11,079 nucleotides of DNA from Paracoccaceae bacterium (GTDB lineage Bacteria > Pseudomonadota > Alphaproteobacteria > Rhodobacterales > Rhodobacteraceae), in contig SBFT01000091.1 in the NCBI GenBank assembly GCA_006227805.1, forward strand, positions 1 through 11,079. Reading direction: 5' to 3'. Position numbers and translations under genes: made by a program. This document shows positions 1 to 6,384 of this stretch, in pieces. The notes under the pieces are model-generated. The model ran no database searches. It worked only from the letters and a program-made list of their open reading frames with translations, and was not told where the DNA came from. Numbering within the stretch: position 1 is the first letter of the stretch; each line of letters begins with the position of its first letter.

Positions 1-694
1 AGTTGATGATGCGCACGCCGGGCTTGGTCTTCATCAGGTTCTCGCGCCCCAGGATGTCGCGGGTGGCGTCGGTCAGCGGCACGTGCAGCGTGATGAAATC
101 GGCCCGCGCCAGCAGATCGTCCAGGTCCACCTTCTCGACCTGCATCTGGCGGGCCTTCTCCTCGCCCAGGAAGGGATCATAGGCGATGACCTTCATCTTC
201 AGCCCGCGCGCCCGGTCGCAGACGATCGAGCCGATATTGCCCGCGCCAATCACGCCCAGCACCTTGCCGGTCAGTTCGACCCCCATGAATTTCGACTTCT
301 CCCACTTGCCCGCATGGGTCGAGGCGCTGGCTTCGGGGATCTGGCGGGCGACCGCGAACATCATGGCGATCGCATGTTCGGCGGTGGTGATCGTGTTGCC
401 GAAGGGCGTGTTCATCACGATGACGCCGCGCTTCGAGGCCGCGTCCTTGTCGATGTTGTCGGTGCCGATCCCGGCGCGGCCGATCACCTTGAGGTTCGGG
501 GCGGCTTCCAGGATCTTCTCGGTCACCTTGGTTGCCGACCGGATGGCGAGGCCGTCATAGTTGCCGATCACCTCGGCCAGCTTGTCCTTGTCCTTGCCCA
601 GGTCGGGCTGGAAATCCACCTCGATCCCGCGGTCGCGGAAGATCTGGACGGCGGCGTCCGACAATTCGTCGGAGATGAGTACCTTGGGGGCCAT
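1..694 (-). CDS. serA: D-3-phosphoglycerate dehydrogenase, N-terminal 231 codons (3' end outside window)
   Basis: The enzyme oxidises 3-phosphoglycerate to 3-phosphohydroxypyruvate with NAD+, the first step of serine synthesis in the cytoplasm. The visible part starts MAPKVLISDELSD. It shows the 2-hydroxyacid dehydrogenase N-terminal substrate domain with GRAGIGTDNID at residues 72-82. The nucleotide-binding domain follows, with GAGNIG at 150-155 and the NAD-ribose-binding Asp in AYDP (about 173). The reading frame is open to the window edge, ending at ...GVRIIN, just before the expected catalytic Arg motif, so that residue, the catalytic His and any ACT domain cannot be checked. The start is supported by AAGGA nine bases upstream of the ATG. 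The gene lies 91 bp downstream of serC on the same strand, so co-transcription is likely, with hairpins in the gap. The family call is firm; other hydroxyacid dehydrogenases are unlikely given the pairing with serC. Confidence 0.96.
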   Translation of the reverse strand, partial: MAPKVLISDELSDAAVQIFRDRGIEVDFQPDLGKDKDKLAEVIGNYDGLAIRSATKVTEKILEAAPNLKVIGRAGIGTDNIDKDAASKRGVIVMNTPFGNTITTAEHAIAMMFAVARQIPEASASTHAGKWEKSKFMGVELTGKVLGVIGAGNIGSIVCDRARGLKMKVIAYDPFLGEEKARQMQVEKVDLDDLLARADFITLHVPLTDATRDILGRENLMKTKPGVRIIN

Positions 695-721
695 GTCGAT
701 TGGTCCTTTGATGAGGGAAAT

Positions 722-739
722 GCCGGTCTGGGGACCGGC
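722..739 (-). terminator. Intercistronic hairpin 2 between serC and serA
   Basis: A perfect 7-bp GC-rich stem, GCCGGTC/GACCGGC, with a 4-base loop lies just upstream of the serA ribosome-binding site. On the minus strand it is followed by ATTTCCC and has no real U-tract, so it is a weak terminator at best. It may instead be an RNA-processing or stability element that tunes serA expression relative to serC. The stem is seen directly; the role is inferred. Confidence 0.4.
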
Positions 740-758
740 CTGCACATGTCGGGGAAAC

Positions 759-779
759 GGCCGGGCCGTCGGCCCGGCC
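759..779 (-). terminator. Intercistronic hairpin 1, just after serC
   Basis: A perfect 9-bp stem, GGCCGGGCC/GGCCCGGCC, with a 3-base loop begins about 6 bases after the serC stop codon. On the minus strand it is followed by GTTTCCCC, a poor T-run. It could be a partial terminator or a 3'-end-stabilising hairpin for serC mRNA. serA downstream has no obvious promoter of its own in the 91-bp gap. Confidence 0.45.
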
Positions 780-785
780 TGGGGG

Positions 786-1940
786 TCACGCGGCCTGGGA
801 CTGCGCGGCGATCTCGGCGTGATAGGCCCAGTCGATCCAGGGCAGAAGCGCCTCGATATCGGCCAGTTCCACCGTGGCGCCGCACCAGATACGCAGGCCC
901 GGAGGCGCGTCGCGATAGGCGCCGATGTCCAGCGCCACGCCTTCCGCCTCCAGCCGCTTGGCGACGGCCTTGGCGAAGGCGGCACCGTCCTTGATCGCCG
1001 GATCGGTAAACTTCAGACAGACCGAGGTATTCGACCGGATCGCCGGATCGGCGGCCAGGTTGTCGATCCAGTCGCGCGCGGCGCAGAAATCGTGGATCGC
1101 CTGCGCATTGGCGTCCGCCCGCGCGATCAGGCCGGTCAGGCCGCCCACGGACCGCGCCCAGGCGAGGCATTGCAGGTAATCCTCGACGCACAGCATCGAG
1201 GGCGTGTTGATCGTCTCGCCCTGGAAGATGCCTTCGTTCAGCTTGCCCTTCGACGTCAGGCGGAAGATCTTGGGCAGCGGCCAGGCGGGGGTGTAGGTTT
1301 CCAGCCGTTCGACCGCGCGGGGTGACAGGATCAGCATCCCGTGTGCTGCCTCGCCGCCCAGCACCTTCTGCCAGCTGAACGTGGTCACGTCCAGCTTGTC
1401 CCAGGGCAGGTCCATCGCGAAGGCGGCCGAGGTCGCATCGCACAGCGTCAGGCCCTGCCGGTCCGCCGGGATCGCGTCGCCGTTCGGCACGCGGACGCCG
1501 CTGGTCGTGCCGTTCCAGGTGAAGCAGACGTCGCGGTCCCAGTCGACGGTCGTCAGGTCGACGATCTCGCCGTATTCGGCGGTCCTGGTGACCGCGTCGA
1601 TCTTCAGCTGCTTGACCGCATCCGTCACCCAGCCCGCACCAAAGCTTTCCCAGGCCAGCAGTTCCGCGGGACGCGCGCCCAGCATCGTCCACATCGCCAT
1701 CTCGTAGGCGCCGGTGTCGGACGCAGGTACGATGCCGATGCGATACTCGGCCGGCACGCCCAGCAGGTCGCGGGTTTCCTCGATCGCGGCTTTCAGTTTC
1801 GCCTTACCGATGGCGGCGCGGTGCGACCGGCCCAGGGGGGCGTCGGACAGCGAGTCAAGCGTGAATGTGGGGGGTTTGGCGCAGGGGCCGGAGGAGAACC
1901 GCGGATTGACCGGCCGCGGGGCCGGTTTGGTCATAGCCAT
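786..1940 (-). CDS. serC: Phosphoserine aminotransferase, alphaproteobacterial type
   Basis: This PLP enzyme transfers an amino group from glutamate to 3-phosphohydroxypyruvate, giving O-phosphoserine; family members may also serve pyridoxal phosphate synthesis. The 384-aa protein starts MAMTKPAPRPVNPRFSSGP. It carries the N-terminal FSSGP substrate loop (16-19), CDATSAAF with the PLP-ring-binding Asp168, and SWQK with the Schiff-base Lys192 followed by VLGGEAAHG. This SWQKVLGGEAAHG form is typical of the class found in alphaproteobacteria and some archaea, not of E. coli SerC. The ATG at 1940 was chosen because GGAAGG lies nine bases upstream and the family begins at the FSSGP region. A longer frame to 2024 would run through the structured leader, and an ATG two codons downstream is possible. 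It heads the serC-serA unit and diverges from serB. Confidence 0.96.
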   Translation of the reverse strand: MAMTKPAPRPVNPRFSSGPCAKPPTFTLDSLSDAPLGRSHRAAIGKAKLKAAIEETRDLLGVPAEYRIGIVPASDTGAYEMAMWTMLGARPAELLAWESFGAGWVTDAVKQLKIDAVTRTAEYGEIVDLTTVDWDRDVCFTWNGTTSGVRVPNGDAIPADRQGLTLCDATSAAFAMDLPWDKLDVTTFSWQKVLGGEAAHGMLILSPRAVERLETYTPAWPLPKIFRLTSKGKLNEGIFQGETINTPSMLCVEDYLQCLAWARSVGGLTGLIARADANAQAIHDFCAARDWIDNLAADPAIRSNTSVCLKFTDPAIKDGAAFAKAVAKRLEAEGVALDIGAYRDAPPGLRIWCGATVELADIEALLPWIDWAYHAEIAAQSQAA

Positions 1941-2056
1941 TGATGCTATCCTTCCAGATAAGCGCCCCTCGTTGGGGAGGGGTGTCCCACCGCCGGAATT
2001 ACGGGGGGCCTTGGTCTGGCGCAAGGGGGAAAAGGTGGCTAGAACGCCGCTTGAGA
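1941..2056 (-). promoter_or_regulatory. Candidate serC leader RNA (cis-regulatory)
   Basis: The untranslated leader of serC is rich in structure. Near the start codon is a perfect hairpin CCCCTC-N6-GAGGGG (1965-1970/1977-1982). Its outer bases are shared with a competing small stem GGTG-TCC-CACC (1981-1991). CCACC (1987-1991) could alternatively pair with GGTGG (2034-2038), and a further stem CCTTG/CAAGG (2009-2013/2022-2026) lies inside that span. The Shine-Dalgarno GGAAGG could sit in the loop of a TATC/GATA mini-stem. A conserved serC leader motif was described in alphaproteobacteria (Corbino et al. 2005; Rfam serC family), in this position. I assign the element by position and structure, not by an alignment. 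Confidence 0.5.
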
Positions 2057-2062
2057 CGTCAA
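2051..2062. promoter_or_regulatory. Overlapping divergent -35-like boxes between serC and serB
   Basis: TTGA-GACG-TCAA is an inverted repeat that offers a -35-like hexamer on each strand: TTGAGA (2051-2056) toward serB and TTGACG (2057-2062) toward serC. The -10 partners are poor: CCTGTT at 17-bp spacing for serB, and TAGCCA at 15-bp spacing for serC. The -35 symmetry is seen in the sequence; promoter activity is an inference. Confidence 0.3.
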
Positions 2063-2100
2063 AAGCGACACCGCCTGTTCACCATCGGAAACTTGCCTCC

Positions 2101-2979
2101 ATGTTCATCGCCACGCTTCTGACCGCGCCCGATACGCGCGGCCTCGATCCTTCGCTGGTCGAAAGCCTCCGCAATGCCTGGGGCGGGGGCGATGCGGTCT
2201 GGCTGGCCATGGACGAGGCGGCCGAGTTTTCGCTGCCTGCGAAGCCCGGCAACCTTTGGGACGTCTGGGCCGATCTTCAGGGCATGGGCGTCGACCTGGC
2301 GGTGCAGAAGGCCGAAGGGCGGCGCAAGAAGATGCTGCTGGCGGACATGGACAGCACGATGATCCGGCAGGAATGCATCGACGAACTGGCGGACGAGGCG
2401 GGCGCGGGCGATTACGTCCGCGCCATCACCGCCCGCGCGATGAACGGAGAGCTGGACTTCGAAGGCGCGCTGATCGAACGGGTGGCGCTGCTCAAGGGCC
2501 TGCCCGAGGCGGTGATCGGCAAGGTGCTGGAGACGCGTATCCAGCTGATGCCGGGGGGCCCTGAACTGGTGGCCACGATGCGGGCCAACGGGGGATATGC
2601 GGCGCTGGTCTCGGGCGGGTTCACGTCCTTCACGGGACCCATCGCCGCGAAGCTGGGCTTCGACGAGAACCGCGCGAACACCCTGCTGGCCGAAGGCGGC
2701 ACCCTTACGGGAGAGGTCGCAAGGCCCATCCTGGGGCGCGAGGCGAAGGTGCAGGCGCTGGTGGACATCACCGCGCGGCTTGGGATTTCCGAGGGCGACG
2801 TGATCGCCGTAGGAGACGGGGCGAACGACCTGGGCATGCTGGGCCGCGCGGGCGCGGGCGTGGCGCTGCACGCGAAACCGTCCGTCGCTGCGCAATGCGA
2901 TCTGCGGGTGAACCACGGGGACCTGACGGCGCTGCTCTACCTGCAAGGATATGCGAAGGCCGAGTTTCTGGGCGCGTAG
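2101..2979 (+). CDS. serB: Phosphoserine phosphatase
   Basis: This HAD-superfamily phosphatase hydrolyses O-phosphoserine to serine, the last step of the pathway that serC and serA feed. The protein is 292 aa. An N-terminal region of about 75 residues precedes the catalytic HAD domain. The HAD domain shows motif I DMDST (82-86, nucleophile Asp82 and acid Asp84), the substrate-binding ECIDELA segment, motif II Ser171 in SGGF, motif III Lys216 in GREAKV, and motif IV GDGANDLGM (238-246). The ATG at 2101 fits the family length. The upstream ribosome site is weak (GGAA, 10 bases away). The frame is open far upstream, but that region is the serC antisense and leader and is not coding. The gene diverges from serC and converges on the methyltransferase gene. 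Confidence 0.95.
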   Translation: MFIATLLTAPDTRGLDPSLVESLRNAWGGGDAVWLAMDEAAEFSLPAKPGNLWDVWADLQGMGVDLAVQKAEGRRKKMLLADMDSTMIRQECIDELADEAGAGDYVRAITARAMNGELDFEGALIERVALLKGLPEAVIGKVLETRIQLMPGGPELVATMRANGGYAALVSGGFTSFTGPIAAKLGFDENRANTLLAEGGTLTGEVARPILGREAKVQALVDITARLGISEGDVIAVGDGANDLGMLGRAGAGVALHAKPSVAAQCDLRVNHGDLTALLYLQGYAKAEFLGA

Positions 2980-3003
2980 CCGGTTTCCTTGAAAGAAACC
3001 GGC
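2979..3003. terminator. Bidirectional terminator-like hairpin between serB and the methyltransferase gene
   Basis: A perfect 9-bp stem, GCCGGTTTC/GAAACCGGC, with a 7-base loop starts at the end of the serB stop codon. A second, imperfect hairpin (GGAAGT/ACTTTCC, about 3007-3024) follows. Neither strand has a clean T-run, so termination strength is uncertain. The site sits in the 57-bp gap between convergent genes, where a shared terminator is expected. Confidence 0.6.
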
Positions 3004-3036
3004 CCGGGAAGTTTCAGACTTTCCGGCGCGCTGCAC

Positions 3037-3666
3037 TCAGGCCTTCGGACGGCGGGCCACGACGAAGCGGATGTGTTTGGCGCGGTCGAATTCGCGGGAC
3101 GAGACGATCTCGAACCCCGCCCAGCGCATCGCGGATTCCAGCTCCTCGCCGGTGAAATACTGCACGAAGGGCGCGCGGCCGATCAGCTGCATCGCCTTGA
3201 TCGCCCAACGCAGCAAGGGGTTCATGTCCTTCACGCAGCCCGACTTGGTGATGACGTAACCGCCCGGTTTGACCTGGCTGAACATCGCCGCCAGCGCCGC
3301 ATCCAGATCGGGCACGAGGTGCAGCAGGTTGAAGCCCAGCACCACGTCATGTTCCACCCACATCAGGCGGGAATCGTCGATCCCGGCGGTCAGGAATTCG
3401 ACATTGTCCACGTTGCCATCGCGGCGCTTGGCCTCAGCGATCTCGACCATCCGGGGCGCGAAATCGGCGGCCGTGATGCGGGCCACGTCGCCCGCAAGGA
3501 TCAGCGCGGTCGACCCCGTGCCGCAGCCATGTTCCAGCACGTGGTCCTGCGGCGAGAGATAGGCGCGCACAGCCTCCAAAGTCTGTTCATAGGCGGTGGG
3601 GTTTCCGATCTTCTGGCGGGAATACTTGTCCGCGATGCGGTCCCAGAAAAGGGCTTCGGTCGTCAT
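3037..3666 (-). CDS. Class I SAM-dependent methyltransferase
   Basis: A 209-aa protein of the UbiE-like / Methyltransf_11-25 type. SAM-binding motif I is LEHGCGTGS (44-52). The acidic strand-2 region is TAADFAPRMVEIA (65-77). Motif II/III-like segments are NVEFLTAGIDD and GFNLLHLVPDLDAAL (111-125), and the post-motif is VKPGGYVITKSG (132-143). The C-terminal part (GEELESAMRWAGFEIV) matches the usual end of such folds. The substrate cannot be read from sequence; small molecule is likelier than nucleic acid. The ATG at 3666 is chosen because AAGGA lies 10 bases upstream; an ATG at 3687 would add 7 residues. The open frame extends far upstream, antisense to the LysR gene, but that stretch is not coding. 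It diverges from the LysR gene, so it is a natural candidate target of that regulator. Confidence 0.9.
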   Translation of the reverse strand: MTTEALFWDRIADKYSRQKIGNPTAYEQTLEAVRAYLSPQDHVLEHGCGTGSTALILAGDVARITAADFAPRMVEIAEAKRRDGNVDNVEFLTAGIDDSRLMWVEHDVVLGFNLLHLVPDLDAALAAMFSQVKPGGYVITKSGCVKDMNPLLRWAIKAMQLIGRAPFVQYFTGEELESAMRWAGFEIVSSREFDRAKHIRFVVARRPKA

Positions 3667-3754
3667 CGGGGGCCTGTCCTTTCGCATGGTCTCAACGTCT
3701 TCCGGTTGCAATGAAGTCCGATTACACCCATGCGCAAACCCAAGTGAATTGCCG

Positions 3755-3785
3755 GTTTTCGTATCCGTGCTATACGTTTTCGTAT
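3755..3785 (+). promoter_or_regulatory. Candidate LysR-type operator and promoter
   Basis: The 10-mer GTTTTCGTAT occurs twice, at 3755-3764 and 3776-3785, exactly 21 bp apart (about two helical turns). Between and overlapping them is the inverted repeat CGTAT-N7-ATACG (3760-3776), which contains the T-N11-A pattern of LysR-type binding sites. A TTGCCG box (3749-3754) and TATACG (3771-3776) with 16-bp spacing form a plausible promoter whose start point would fall at or next to the ATG at 3784. The repeats are seen directly; autoregulation and control of the divergent methyltransferase are inferred. Confidence 0.5.
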
Positions 3786-4671
3786 GAATTGGTCCACGCT
3801 GCGCTTCGACTGGAACCAGGCCCGCGCCTTCCTCGTGACCGCGGAAGAGGGTTCGCTGTCCGCCGCCGCCCGCGCGCTGGGGATGACCCAGCCGACTCTG
3901 GGCCGCCAGGTGGCCGCGCTGGAAGAGGGCCTTGGAGTCACGCTGTTTGCGCGCACGGGTCGCGCGATGACGCTGACGGAAGCCGGGCGCGACCTCCTGG
4001 CCCATGTGCGCCGGATGGGCGAAGCGGCGCAGGGCTTTTCGCTGGCGGCCACGGGTCAGGCGCAGGCGGTCGAAGGCCATGTCACGATTTCGGCCAGCGA
4101 CGTGATGGCGGTGCATGTCCTGCCGCGCATCCTGACGCCCTTGCGCCAGATCGCGCCGGGGATCAGCGTGGAAATTGTTGCGTCGAACGACCTGGCCGAT
4201 CTGCGGCGGCGCGAGGCGGATATCGCGCTGCGCCACGTGCGGCCCACGCAACCCGACCTGATCGCCCGCCGCCTGCGCGAGGATCACGCGCGGCTTTATG
4301 CAACGCCGGTCTACATCGACCGCTTCGGCCTGCCCGAGGGCCTGCACGACCTGGGCCGCATCCTCTTCGCCGCCTTCGAACCGATGGAGCGGTTCTTCCA
4401 CGAGATGTCCGCGCGCGGGCTGGTGCTGACCCGGCGCAACGTGCAGGTCAGTTCCGACAACGCGATGGTGCTGATGGAGGCGGTGCGCAGCGGTGACGCC
4501 ATCGGCATCCTGACGGCCGACATGGCCGCCCTGATCCCCGAGGCGCGGATCGTCCTGCCCGAATTCCCGCCCTTCGTCGCCGAAACCTGGCTGGTCAGCC
4601 ATGCCGAGTTGCAGACGAACCGGCGCATCAGGCTGGTCTATGACGTGATCGCGCAGGTCCTCAGCCGCTGA
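3784..4671 (+). CDS. LysR-family transcriptional regulator
   Basis: A 295-aa DNA-binding regulator. The N-terminal winged helix-turn-helix covers about residues 8-67: WNQARAFLVTAEEGSLSAAARALG, then MTQPTLGRQVAALEEGLG, ending in LFARTGRAMTLTEAG. An effector-binding periplasmic-binding-protein-like domain follows from about 90, beginning VEGHVTISASDVMAVHVLPR. The ATG at 3784 matches the usual short lead before the HTH, yet no Shine-Dalgarno precedes it, and the upstream sequence (TATACG then TTTTCGT) fits a leaderless mRNA. It diverges from the methyltransferase gene with a 117-bp shared spacer and overlaps the 3' end of the convergent asparaginase gene by 11 bp. The effector and regulon cannot be told from sequence; the two neighbours are the first candidates. 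Confidence 0.93.
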   Translation: MNWSTLRFDWNQARAFLVTAEEGSLSAAARALGMTQPTLGRQVAALEEGLGVTLFARTGRAMTLTEAGRDLLAHVRRMGEAAQGFSLAATGQAQAVEGHVTISASDVMAVHVLPRILTPLRQIAPGISVEIVASNDLADLRRREADIALRHVRPTQPDLIARRLREDHARLYATPVYIDRFGLPEGLHDLGRILFAAFEPMERFFHEMSARGLVLTRRNVQVSSDNAMVLMEAVRSGDAIGILTADMAALIPEARIVLPEFPPFVAETWLVSHAELQTNRRIRLVYDVIAQVLSR

Positions 4672-5644
4672 TCAAGCCTTCCGCCGCGCTGATCCGCCCC
4701 GCGGGGATGCCCCGGCGGCTGACGATGGGCGCGTCGAGGCGCTTCTTCGTCGCCGGGTGGTCGCGCTCCAGCGCGCCCAGGGCCACCAGGATCGCCGCCG
4801 TCGCGCATTCGCTGGCCCGCGTCGCCCCATCGGCGATCTTCAGCGCGAGGCCCAGCCTGCGTCCCGGCAGGATCGCGGTGAAGACGCCCTCCGCCCCGGT
4901 CTTCAGCGCCAGGGGTTCGCGCGCGGCGCGCATCAGTTCGGTGCAGGCGCGCCCTTCGCCCGCCACAAGGTCGGGATGCGCCATCATCGCGTCGCGCAAG
5001 CGCGCCTTCGGCCCGTCGCCTGCCGCGGCGAAACCGGCCATGGCGCGCGCCAGGCCCAGAAGCGTGGTCTGGAAATTCGGCGCCGAACAGCCGTCGACCG
5101 CCCAGCCGGGGCTGGCCTCGCCGGTCGTGCGCTTGAAGGCTTCGAGCGCGGCCTTCTGCACGGGGTGGTCCACCTCGACGTATTCCGGGCCCGCCTTCAT
5201 GTCGCGCGCCAGCGTCAGGAACCCGCAATGCTTGCCCGAGCAGTTATTGTGGATCTGGCAGGGCGTCTCGCCCGCGCGGATCATCTCGTGCGCGCGGTCC
5301 TCGTCGTAAGGCAGGTGCGACCCGCAGCGCAGGTCGCCTTCGCCCAGGCCCAGATCGGCCAGCCAGCGCGTCACGCGGTCGGTATGGATGCGGGCGCCGT
5401 TATGCGACGCACAGGCCAGCGCCAGGTGTTCCGCCGTCAGGCCCGCGCGATCGGCCGCGCCGCTTTCCACAAGGGGCAGCGCCTGGATCATCTTGCAGGC
5501 GCTGCGCGGGTAGATCAGCGCCGAAGGATCGCCCCAGGCCTGGACGACCTGCCCCATTTCGTCGCAGATCACCGCATGTCCCAGATGCCGGCTTTCGACG
5601 ATGTCGCCGCGCCGGACATCGACCATTGCCACCGCCTGCCCCAT
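4661..5644 (-). CDS. Type III (Rhizobium etli-like) L-asparaginase
   Basis: The 327-aa protein belongs to the asparaginase II/AnsA-like family of rhizobia (PF06089), which hydrolyses L-asparagine to aspartate and ammonia and is unrelated to E. coli-type enzymes. It has the SxxK pair Ser48-Ala-Cys-Lys51 in YPRSACKM. The metal-site signature HNNCSGKH gives Cys135, Ser136 and Lys138, and DGCSAPN gives Cys186. The R. etli enzyme uses Ser48/Lys51 and a Cys/Lys/Cys zinc site, so the residues and nearly the numbering match. The start MGQAVAMVDVRRG at 5644 has GAAGG close upstream; a start at MVDV, six codons in, is possible. It overlaps the LysR gene tail-to-tail by 11 bp and diverges from the IalB-like gene. 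Catalytic competence looks intact. Confidence 0.92.
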   Translation of the reverse strand: MGQAVAMVDVRRGDIVESRHLGHAVICDEMGQVVQAWGDPSALIYPRSACKMIQALPLVESGAADRAGLTAEHLALACASHNGARIHTDRVTRWLADLGLGEGDLRCGSHLPYDEDRAHEMIRAGETPCQIHNNCSGKHCGFLTLARDMKAGPEYVEVDHPVQKAALEAFKRTTGEASPGWAVDGCSAPNFQTTLLGLARAMAGFAAAGDGPKARLRDAMMAHPDLVAGEGRACTELMRAAREPLALKTGAEGVFTAILPGRRLGLALKIADGATRASECATAAILVALGALERDHPATKKRLDAPIVSRRGIPAGRISAAEGLISG

Positions 5645-5672
5645 GGACCCTTCCCCTTTTCTGGGCGAAAAC

Positions 5673-5706
5673 CCGCCAATGTCTCTTTCGTTTCTGGCGG
5701 ATAATA
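5673..5706. promoter_or_regulatory. Inverted repeat and AT-rich -10-like site in the divergent asparaginase / IalB-like promoter region
   Basis: CCGCCA (5673-5678) and TGGCGG (5695-5700) form a perfect 6-bp inverted repeat with a 16-bp spacer. It abuts ATAATA (5701-5706), which reads TATTAT on the minus strand and could be the -10 element for the asparaginase gene. The 173-bp gap is the only place for promoters of both divergent genes. No convincing -35 partner is visible, so this is a weak call. Confidence 0.3.
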
Positions 5707-5817
5707 CGCTACTGTGATTGATGTCGAGACACAAACCGGCGCCGCATGTGCAGATGGCCGACAAGGCCGCAGGCGCGGGTTGATCACTTGAGGTAAGGAC
5801 AGCTGGAGGCTGGACAC

Positions 5818-6360
5818 ATGCAATGGACAAAAGCCCGCCTGATGGGGGGCCTCATCGGGGGCATCTGCCTGGCAGGACTGGCCACGACCGCTTCCGCGCA
5901 GGCGCAGAGCACCAACCGCGTCGCCGCCGAGACCGACTGGAGCGTCTTCGTCGAGAACGAGCCCAAGGAATGCTGGGGCGTGTCGGCGCCGAAAGAAAGC
6001 GTCAACACCCGCGATGGCCGTGTGGTCGCCGTGCGGCGGGGCGAGATCCTTCTCTTCGTCTTCTATCGCCCGGGCGCCGAGGTCCAGGGTCAGGTCACCT
6101 TCACCGGCGGCTACCCCTTCGCGCCGGGCTCGACCGTCAACATGCGCATCGGCGACGACCAGTTCGAGCTCTTCACCGATGGCGAATGGGCCTGGCCCGC
6201 ATCCGCCGCCGATGACGGCCGGATCGTCGCCGCCATGAAACGCGGCGCGCAGGCGGTCCTGACCGCGCGGTCGGCCCGCGGCACCCAGACGCAGGACACG
6301 TTCTCTCTCCTGGGCTTCACCGCCGCCGTGGAAGACGCGGAAGCGCGCTGCAAGGGCTGA
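5818..6360 (+). CDS. IalB-like (invasion-associated locus B family) exported protein
   Basis: A 180-aa protein with a clear Sec signal peptide: basic MQWTKAR, a hydrophobic core to about residue 22, and an ASA cleavage motif (25-27). The mature part begins near TNRVAAETDWSVFVE. It has the IalB-type beta-rich pattern: the DWSVF opening, ECWGVSAPKES, FRPGA-like FYRPGAEV, GGYPF, and a C-terminal Cys near the end (EARCKG). Cys52 and Cys178 are the only cysteines in the mature chain and could form a disulfide. The family is named from a Bartonella invasion locus, but in free-living alphaproteobacteria its role is unknown, so no invasion role is implied. GGAGG lies eight bases before the ATG. A strong terminator follows, so it is probably monocistronic. 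Confidence 0.82.
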   Translation: MQWTKARLMGGLIGGICLAGLATTASAQAQSTNRVAAETDWSVFVENEPKECWGVSAPKESVNTRDGRVVAVRRGEILLFVFYRPGAEVQGQVTFTGGYPFAPGSTVNMRIGDDQFELFTDGEWAWPASAADDGRIVAAMKRGAQAVLTARSARGTQTQDTFSLLGFTAAVEDAEARCKG

Positions 6361-6384
6361 GACGGCGACAGGAAGCGCGGGATG

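Noticed and set aside
83..994. 303-codon plus-strand open frame across serA and the end of serC
   Set aside because: It is antisense to two confidently identified genes, crosses their boundary, and its product is a low-complexity Arg/Gly/Asp/His-rich string. It is a high-GC shadow frame.
1714..2100. In-frame upstream extension of serB
   Set aside because: It runs through the antisense of serC and the serC leader, and gives a residue string not found in phosphoserine phosphatases. The ATG at 2101 gives the usual family length.
2059..3036. 325-codon minus-strand frame opposite serB
   Set aside because: Its composition is that of an antisense shadow (Arg, Gln and His rich), and serB on the other strand carries every HAD motif.
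3667..4602. Long minus-strand open frame continuous with the methyltransferase gene and antisense to the LysR gene
   Set aside because: The translation is His/Arg/Gln/Gly-rich with no domain, as expected for the antisense of a high-GC gene. The opposite strand encodes a clear LysR protein, and the methyltransferase has its own ribosome site at its ATG.
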